Source: Prochlorococcus sp. AG-676-M04
GTDB taxonomy: Bacteria > Cyanobacteriota > Cyanobacteriia > PCC-6307 > Cyanobiaceae
Assembly: GCA_003210895.1 (NCBI GenBank)
Contig: QCUB01000006.1
Span: forward strand, 1-47,303
Direction of reading: 5' to 3'
DNA length: 47,303 nt
Shown: positions 43,253 through 47,303 of the stretch, in pieces
Position numbering within the stretch: position 1 is the stretch's first letter
Layout: every line of letters begins with the position of its first letter
Translations under genes and position numbers: made by a program
The notes under the pieces: model-generated
Databases searched by the model: none
What the model was told of the DNA's origin: nothing
The model's input: only the letters and a program-made list of their open reading frames with translations

Positions 43253-43282
43253 ATGAAACTGATTTTAAATTTCGATTTATAA
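43253..43282 (+). pseudogene. Truncated 5' end of a subfamily B array gene
   Basis: ATGAAACTGATT... gives MKLILNFDL and stops after nine codons. Its start and upstream bases (ATATTAATTTGAAGGTAA) align with those before array gene 6, whose protein begins MKLIECNSQF. It therefore looks like the remaining start of a lost subfamily B copy. Very short, so chance similarity of the coding part is possible; the 18-bp upstream identity is stronger evidence. Confidence 0.45.
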
Positions 43283-43298
43283 AATAAAGAATCCTCAA

Positions 43299-43724
43299 AT
43301 GTCTTATCTAAAATCTTGGATTACTTTTGGAGAAAAAATGGAAATTGGCGAGTGCGAAGAAGTTTACTATTGGGAACATGCTATTTACCCAGGTTACACC
43401 GAAGATATTTGTTTTTTGCTCCGTAAACTTGATAAGGAAAATTTTTCTCTTTCTTTAGCAACACCTCGCCGCCTATCTCTCATAGAGGATATTGAAGTAG
43501 AAGATGAAGACGATCCTTTCGTTGATACGATAGATGGAGAAGATGTTAGAAAGCAATTAGGAGAATACTATATTGGTTACGACTATGACTCGTACCCAGA
43601 TCCAGATGTTGAAAATCAAGTTACTTTTAATAAATTTGATGAAGCAAAAATAAATTTATGGTTTAAAAAAAATAAGACGCCTTTTTTATTAGAACATATA
43701 GAACCAGGGGTAAATACTATATAA
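43299..43724 (+). CDS. Acidic island protein inside the array, 141 aa
   Basis: Very acidic in the centre (IEVEDEDDPFVDTIDGEDV) with many Tyr/Asp residues (YYIGYDYDSYPDPD). Soluble, no signal peptide. It lacks the DT, VC and WDD motifs of the array family, so it is an unrelated or highly diverged member. The C-terminal FDEAKINLWFKKNKTPFLLE looks like an ordered helix. Function unknown. It lies between the truncated start and the second leader copy. Confidence 0.62.
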   Translation: MSYLKSWITFGEKMEIGECEEVYYWEHAIYPGYTEDICFLLRKLDKENFSLSLATPRRLSLIEDIEVEDEDDPFVDTIDGEDVRKQLGEYYIGYDYDSYPDPDVENQVTFNKFDEAKINLWFKKNKTPFLLEHIEPGVNTI

Positions 43725-43728
43725 ATTA

Positions 43729-43753
43729 GGTATAAAATAAAAACAATTATTTA
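43729..43753 (+). promoter_or_regulatory. Shared leader/promoter, copy 2
   Basis: GGTATAAAATAAAAACAATT matches copy 1 (41614) over TATAAAATAAAAACAATTATTT except for the base flanking the 5' side. It precedes array gene 4. Confidence 0.6.
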
Positions 43754-43759
43754 TTGCAG

Positions 43760-44323
43760 TTGGGAAAAGTAAATTCTCAAATACATCGGTTTCACGCTCC
43801 TATAGATGCTTTAGTATCTGCTTTCCACAGTGGTTTATTGGAGAAACTCAATAAAGAATTCTTTATGCATGAGTCAAATTCAAATGACCATTTTGAGTTA
43901 GAAAGTTACAACACTGCTGACACGATTCCAGTTGCAACTTTTTTGAGAAATGAGCAATTACCAGATGAAATTATCAAAAAACAATATTTATATGTGTGTT
44001 CTTTTGAAAGGAAAGCAACATTAGGAGGTAGAGAAAAATTTAAGGATTACTTAGACAATGGGATGGACATTTTGGAAGCATTAGAGAAGAGTAATGAAGG
44101 TCCCGAGATTATAAAAACATGTCATTTGCTTTTTGAGATTCGGGGTGATCGGTGGAAGAATAATGATGACATTAAGTGGATGAGACTTGCTCTGTACGCT
44201 TGTGAAGATGCATCTTCACATCAAGAAGCAGCAGAGTGGATGATGAAAGAACTCACGACCAAAGGGAATGAAATGTACGACGCTGATTACTTCAAAAAAG
44301 GAACACTAGAAATATTGATTTGA
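43760..44323 (+). CDS. Array protein 4, subfamily A
   Basis: 187 aa from the second of two in-frame TTG codons; this choice aligns LGKVNSQ with MGKETYL of array protein 2. The track starts two codons earlier. Motifs: ELESYNTADTIPVATFLRNE, LYVCSF, HLLFEIRGDRWKNNDDIKWM, EAAEWMMKELTTKG and FKKGTLEILI. The WDD site is rearranged (RGDRWKN), and a helical insert follows YVCSF (KFKDYLDNGMDILEALEKSN). It is the longest member. Confidence 0.7.
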   Translation: MGKVNSQIHRFHAPIDALVSAFHSGLLEKLNKEFFMHESNSNDHFELESYNTADTIPVATFLRNEQLPDEIIKKQYLYVCSFERKATLGGREKFKDYLDNGMDILEALEKSNEGPEIIKTCHLLFEIRGDRWKNNDDIKWMRLALYACEDASSHQEAAEWMMKELTTKGNEMYDADYFKKGTLEILI

Positions 44324-44491
44324 AGAAATCAAAGATATTAAAACCACCAATAGAATATTAGAAAAATAAATTTCTCTAAACTTGTGTGTCTTTAATCATT
44401 CAATTTTGTTTCTGTGAATTTCTAAGAATTTCTTGTTGCTATAGTGGATATACCAGAATCACATAAATAATCTAAATTCCAGGATTTTGAT

Positions 44492-44644
44492 ATGAGTTAT
44501 CAGTACAGACCTAAAAGCAATCAGGAAGAACACAACGAAATGATGGAGGACGAGGAAAGGTATGAGAGAATGATGCTTTCCAATAAGAACACAGAGGAGA
44601 CTCAAGTATTGAAGAAATTACAGGACTCTTCTGAAGACGAATAG
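44492..44644 (+). CDS. Acidic micro-gene, 50 aa (not in ORF track)
   Basis: An ATG ORF encodes MSYQYRPKSNQEEHNEMMED, then EERYERMMLSNKNTEETQVL. It is highly charged, probably helical or disordered. It occupies most of the space between array genes 4 and 5. No family and no clear ribosome-binding site; the competing minus-strand ORF here looks like a shadow. Moderate support only. Confidence 0.4.
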   Translation: MSYQYRPKSNQEEHNEMMEDEERYERMMLSNKNTEETQVLKKLQDSSEDE

Positions 44645-44658
44645 AATTTAAAAAAATT

Positions 44659-44680
44659 AAGTATAAAATAAGAACAATAA
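44659..44680 (+). promoter_or_regulatory. Shared leader/promoter, copy 3
   Basis: AAGTATAAAATAAGAACAAT differs from copy 1 by one A-to-G change and is followed by a longer 20-bp spacer to the ATG of array gene 5. Confidence 0.6.
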
Positions 44681-44699
44681 TTTCAGTTAGATATTTAAT

Positions 44700-45179
44700 A
44701 TGGACTCGCAAGAATTTAATTTTGAAGAAGAATTAACGAAACTTGTATTTGGGGATGATTTAGAATTTATACATGGAGAGGAATTGGAATTCGATTTTGA
44801 ACAACAGGATGCCTTTGAGTACAACAACCCAGTCGATACTGTGTGTGTTGGAAGTTATTCCGAAATAATACAAGGAACTGCTCATGGTGACTGGAAGTGT
44901 GAAAGTGATTATTATGTTTGTAAAGTTTCCAAAGAAAATGTAAAAGAATTGCAAAAAATGAAATTTCTGCAAGATCTAAAAGGTGGAGATATATATGTGC
45001 TTTTTTCTATAAGGTGGGATGATAATTGGTCGAAATATTTTAGGCAAATTTATTTAGTGAAAGAATGTGATTCTATGGAGATAGCAGAAAAATTATTACC
45101 CAGAGAATTTGCACAGGACCGTATTAAGGGTGAAGATCCTGGAGTTTATTATGATTTTCTAAAAAAATTTTTAGTTTAA
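44700..45179 (+). CDS. Array protein 5, subfamily B
   Basis: 159 aa. An acidic N-terminus with FEEELTKLVFGDDLEF and a duplicated HGEELEFDFEQQ stretch precedes EYNNPVDTVCVGSYSEIIQG, DYYVCKV, VLFSIRWDDNWSKYFRQIYL, an EIAEKLLPREFAQ helix and the tail YDFLKKFLV. Order and spacing of DT, VC, LFxIxWDD and C match subfamily A, but the C-terminus differs (FLKKFLV instead of FKKGxLEILI). Its middle is nearly identical in DNA to array gene 6. Function unknown. Confidence 0.72.
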   Translation: MDSQEFNFEEELTKLVFGDDLEFIHGEELEFDFEQQDAFEYNNPVDTVCVGSYSEIIQGTAHGDWKCESDYYVCKVSKENVKELQKMKFLQDLKGGDIYVLFSIRWDDNWSKYFRQIYLVKECDSMEIAEKLLPREFAQDRIKGEDPGVYYDFLKKFLV

Positions 45180-45181
45180 GA

Positions 45182-45199
45182 ATATTAATTTGAAGGTAA
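45182..45199 (+). repeat. Scar of a subfamily A gene end before array gene 6
   Basis: ATATTAATTTGAAGGTAA here is identical to 43231-43248, where it encodes the ILI-stop end of array gene 3. Array gene 5 already stopped 3 bp upstream, so at this place it is non-coding. It is the footprint of a recombination that placed a subfamily B gene behind a lost subfamily A gene. Confidence 0.6.
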
Positions 45200-45203
45200 A
45201 ATT

Positions 45204-45680
45204 TTGAAACTAATTGAATGTAACTCACAGTTTGAAGAAGAATTAACGAAGATCGTATTTGGCGATGATTTGGAATTTATTCATTCTCAACATGTTTTTG
45301 AGCAAAGTTGTTTATTTGAGGATTACAACCCAGTCGATACAAAATTTGTAGGGAAATATTCCGAAATAATACAAGGAACTGCTCATGGTGACTGGAAGTG
45401 TGAAAGTGAGTATTTCGTTTGTAGTGTTTCAAAAGAAGATATTCAAAAATTGCAAAAAATGAAATTTCTGCAAGATCTAAAAGGCGGAGATATATATGTG
45501 CTTTTTGAAATAGGTTGGGATGATAATTGGTCAAAATATTTCCGATATATTCATCTATTAGCACAATGTGATTCTATGGACTTAGCACAAAAATTTTTAC
45601 TTAGAAAATATGCACAAGATGAAATCAAAAATCAACCTTCTAAAGGTTTCTATGATTTCCTCAAAAAATTTTTAGTTTAA
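45204..45680 (+). CDS. Array protein 6, subfamily B
   Basis: 158 aa from TTG. FEEELTKIVFGDDLEFIHSQ, DYNPVDTKFVGKYSEIIQGT, YFVCSV, VLFEIGWDDNWSKYFRYIHL, a DLAQKFLLRKYAQDEI helix and YDFLKKFLV. Two long DNA blocks are shared with array gene 5, while the N-terminal and C-terminal parts differ much more, a gene-conversion-like pattern. It is probably translated from the array gene 5 transcript. Last array member. Confidence 0.72.
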   Translation: MKLIECNSQFEEELTKIVFGDDLEFIHSQHVFEQSCLFEDYNPVDTKFVGKYSEIIQGTAHGDWKCESEYFVCSVSKEDIQKLQKMKFLQDLKGGDIYVLFEIGWDDNWSKYFRYIHLLAQCDSMDLAQKFLLRKYAQDEIKNQPSKGFYDFLKKFLV

Positions 45681-45821
45681 ATAATATTAATCTTGGAGAG
45701 GTATAGTTATAAGTTTTTTAGCAATAAATTTTTAAATGTCTTTTTTTTATGAATGTTAGATCATATCTCTACAAAAATGTATTAAACTGCCAATATCCTC
45801 CAGATTGCCCGCTATGACTGG

Positions 45822-45843
45822 GTTACACGTGAGTTACACGTGA
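45822..45843. repeat. Tandem 11-bp direct repeat GTTACACGTGA x2
   Basis: Two exact, immediately adjacent copies (45822-45832, 45833-45843). Each contains the palindrome TTCACGTGAA-like core CACGTG. The 11-bp period equals that of the ATGGTCGTGA repeats at the tRNA end, and both end with CGTGA. Confidence 0.7.
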
Positions 45844-45905
45844 AGAAATCTGTCTAACTCTTCCCTCAAATCAACTGATATGAATATGTTTCTGGCAGTA
45901 CAAAT

Positions 45906-45939
45906 CCCATTGACTATCGAATAGGAATAGTCAATAGGG
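45906..45939. other. Strong hairpin, 12-bp stem with a bulged A
   Basis: CCCATTGACTAT pairs with ATAGTCAAT(A)GGG around a 9-nt loop. There is no T run after it, so it is not a simple terminator. It may be a recombination, processing or protein-binding site. Confidence 0.6.
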
Positions 45940-45951
45940 TAAAAGTCCAGT

Positions 45952-46062
45952 TATAGAAACAAAAAGTAGGTTTCCCTCAGGTTTCCCTCAGAAATAGTGT
46001 ATTCTGATTGCAATGGTTTTCAGCATGGAGGTTTCCCTTAGACTAAAAATCTTGTTTCTATA
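45952..46062. repeat. 11-bp inverted repeat enclosing three AGGTTTCCCT copies
   Basis: TATAGAAACAA (45952-45962) and TTGTTTCTATA (46052-46062) are exact inverse copies. Between them AGGTTTCCCT occurs at 45968-45977, 45979-45988 and 46029-46038; the first two are again 11 bp apart. Confidence 0.65.
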
Positions 46063-46099
46063 GAGAAATCATATTGCAAGCATTTTAAGAAGGTTTGTT

Positions 46100-46597
46100 A
46101 TGAAAAATGAAATTAATGAATTAGGTGAAAACATTGATCCTAAATTGCGTCAATTACAAAAACAATATGATGAACGAATGCAAGAATGTGGAGGCGATCC
46201 TAGAGAGTATATGCGGAGATATAATCGTCATACATTAAATATATCTGTAACTGACGAACAAATTGGAAGAGAACTATGGGAGGGTAAATCAATTACTTTT
46301 CTAAATGAAGATAATGCTTTAGCGCATATGAGTTTATTAGCAGATTTATTGGAGTTGCTTGTAAAAGAAGAAAATAACTCTTGGGGTACTGGGATTATTG
46401 ATGATGCATCAGTACAAAGAATATTAGGTTTCGTTAAGGAAAGAATTGCCCCTGAAGCAAGAAAAGGTGATCAACAGACGCCAGATTCATTAATGCCTAT
46501 TGTTGAATTAAATAATGCTATTGATAGAGAACCTTTATCTAAAGAGGAGAAATTAAAAAATTTTATTGATAGGGTTAATAATCAACCAGACGATTAA
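46100..46597 (+). CDS. Island hypothetical protein, 165 aa
   Basis: Not recognised. It is acidic, soluble and mostly helical. Sections seen: LGENIDPKLRQLQKQYDERM, HTLNISVTDEQIGRELWEGK, EDNALAHMSLLADLLELLVK, RILGFVKERIAPEARKG and a C-terminal ENFIDRVNNQ-like end (KNFIDRVNNQPDD). No catalytic motif is visible. It lies right after the structured segment and 24 bp before the membrane gene, probably as one operon. Confidence 0.68.
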   Translation: MKNEINELGENIDPKLRQLQKQYDERMQECGGDPREYMRRYNRHTLNISVTDEQIGRELWEGKSITFLNEDNALAHMSLLADLLELLVKEENNSWGTGIIDDASVQRILGFVKERIAPEARKGDQQTPDSLMPIVELNNAIDREPLSKEEKLKNFIDRVNNQPDD

Positions 46598-46621
46598 CGG
46601 TTTCAATAATTTATTTATTAA

Positions 46622-47227
46622 ATGTTTGATCTTTTTAAAAAAAAGAAAATTATTGATTATAAGAGAGAAGGAATTGAAGGATGGAAATTCGTAGCACATT
46701 TAGACTTTTTTGAAGAGGAGAAAGGACCTTTATATAGAGATACATATCAACATATTGATGGGAGAATAACATATGTCTATGATGATCAATTTTCAGATGA
46801 TGAAACATTAGAGAAATTCATATCTAAACAAAATCTTTTAAAACAATATGAAGATAAAAGGAAAAAACAAGTTAGGAATTTTTCAAAATTTATTTTTTAT
46901 CCACATTGGTTTGTAATTTTATTTTTTTTCTTGTTTAGTTCTTTTGATTATGGAATTTACAGTTTAATAACTCTGATGGGTTATTTAATTACTTTTATTT
47001 CAAGTTTTGCATTAGGGGTAAGGTTAAATTTGTCTTACATAAATGACTTCGATTTTGAGGAAGTAAAAACTATATTTATATTAATGATTTCTTTTTTCAT
47101 AGGTTTTATTCTTGTTCAAAAAAGTGAATTAAATAATTTGGAAATTTTAAGTTTTAGGATTCCCTTTATCTTAATACCTTTTGTTTTTGGCGTATTGCGT
47201 GGAAAATTGAGTTTTTATGAAGAATAA
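46622..47227 (+). CDS. Island membrane protein, 201 aa
   Basis: Not recognised. The first 90 residues are soluble and polar (MFDLFKKKKIIDYKREGIEG, then ITYVYDDQFSDDETLEKFIS). Four hydrophobic helices follow (HWFVILFFFLFSS, YSLITLMGYLITFISSFALG, TIFILMISFFIGFILV and IPFILIPFVFGVL). It resembles small multi-span proteins with a cytoplasmic N-terminal domain. It may work with the upstream 165-aa protein. The last 76 bases of the window after it show no gene. Confidence 0.68.
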   Translation: MFDLFKKKKIIDYKREGIEGWKFVAHLDFFEEEKGPLYRDTYQHIDGRITYVYDDQFSDDETLEKFISKQNLLKQYEDKRKKQVRNFSKFIFYPHWFVILFFFLFSSFDYGIYSLITLMGYLITFISSFALGVRLNLSYINDFDFEEVKTIFILMISFFIGFILVQKSELNNLEILSFRIPFILIPFVFGVLRGKLSFYEE

Positions 47228-47303
47228 TTTTTTAGTGATTTTTTGAATCCTTAATTTATATTTTTTAAATTATCAACACATTTATCACTAACAACTCAGA
47301 CCA

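Larger units (their letters stand above)
45681..46099. other. Gene-free 419-bp structured segment downstream of the array
   Basis: No ORF of note on either strand. From left to right it contains a tandem 11-mer (45822-45843), a strong hairpin (45906-45939), an 11-bp inverted repeat (45952-45962 / 46052-46062) and three AGGTTTCCCT copies inside it, each listed separately. The density of ordered repeats and lack of coding suggest an attachment, recombination or replication-control region of a mobile element rather than decayed genes. Confidence 0.55.

Noticed and set aside
43299-43724. Seventh member of the array family
   Set aside because: Lacks the D-T, VC and WDD motifs; kept as a separate acidic protein.
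44511-44711. 66-aa minus-strand ORF
   Set aside because: Overlaps the acidic micro-gene and the array leader; hydrophobic reverse translation of a Glu/Lys-rich sequence.
44760-45564. Minus-strand ORFs in array genes 5 and 6
   Set aside because: They follow the duplicated DNA blocks and have no independent support.
45822-45843. DnaA-box cluster
   Set aside because: GTTACACGTGA does not fit the TTATCCACA consensus, and no dnaA/dnaN context is present.
45822-46062. CRISPR array
   Set aside because: Repeats are only 10-11 bp, adjacent or irregularly spaced, and no cas genes are present.
37984-47303. Tyrosine integrase or IS transposase for the island
   Set aside because: None of the ORFs shows the R-H-R-Y or DDE pattern; only a small serine recombinase is present, so the integrase may lie outside the window.

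Overview
The window is about 31% G+C by eye and tightly packed. It carries oxygenic-phototroph genes (an hli high-light-inducible protein, ndhO, a CRR7-family protein, zeta-carotene desaturase, a probable petL) beside several protein families typical of picocyanobacteria. Together these point to a high-light-adapted Prochlorococcus. No strain-level call is possible from the sequence alone.

Positions 1-37.98 kb are ordinary core genome made of short operons with frequent 1-13 bp overlaps. In order: the end of a Bcp peroxiredoxin; cysH-coaX (sulfate reduction, CoA synthesis) divergent from a type II NADH dehydrogenase; an SLC13-type permease followed by ktrB-ktrA potassium uptake; a ribbon-helix-helix-like regulator with palindromes in its divergent spacer; a Nif11-like small protein; an ABC-F ATPase; HtrA protease; DUF2973 and hli genes; a BrkB membrane protein; IMPase, TolC and radical-SAM genes; DUF3120-nadB; VKOR-thioredoxin; rimO and a probable petL; a queD tandem fusion with a RibD-like reductase and a FemAB-like protein; aroK; CRR7; rbfA-hemD; SRPBCC-zds; an A-type Fe-S carrier followed by TPR and LpxB-like genes; ndhO; a J-domain protein and cysK; and an ECF-type ATPase. 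The block ends at a tRNA-Asn gene.

From tRNA-Asn (37912-37983) to the end of the window the character changes. The sequence becomes gene-sparse and orphan-rich, and looks like a genomic island. Its left edge has the tRNA with a terminator, three copies of a 10-mer at 11-bp multiples, and what looks like a 5'-truncated tRNA-Ser(UGA) 3' remnant. The stop codon of a zinc-ribbon (primase-like) ORF lies inside that remnant. Next come two overlapping micro-genes, long non-coding stretches rich in inverted repeats, two unknown genes, and a serine recombinase with its own promoter and inverted repeat that is translationally coupled to a small exported protein.

The most unusual part is 41.6-45.7 kb. 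It holds six tandem, same-strand, diverged copies of an unrecognised 154-187 aa family in two subfamilies. Three of them start behind nearly identical 'tataaaataa(a/g)aacaat' leaders. Paralog-end scars and a patchwork of near-identical DNA blocks indicate ongoing duplication and recombination. The array is followed by a non-coding segment (45.8-46.07 kb) dense in 11-bp-spaced repeats, a 12-bp hairpin and an 11-bp inverted repeat, then two further orphan genes, one of them membrane-spanning. No tyrosine integrase, CRISPR array, rRNA or IS element was seen. The right boundary of the island is not visible within the window.
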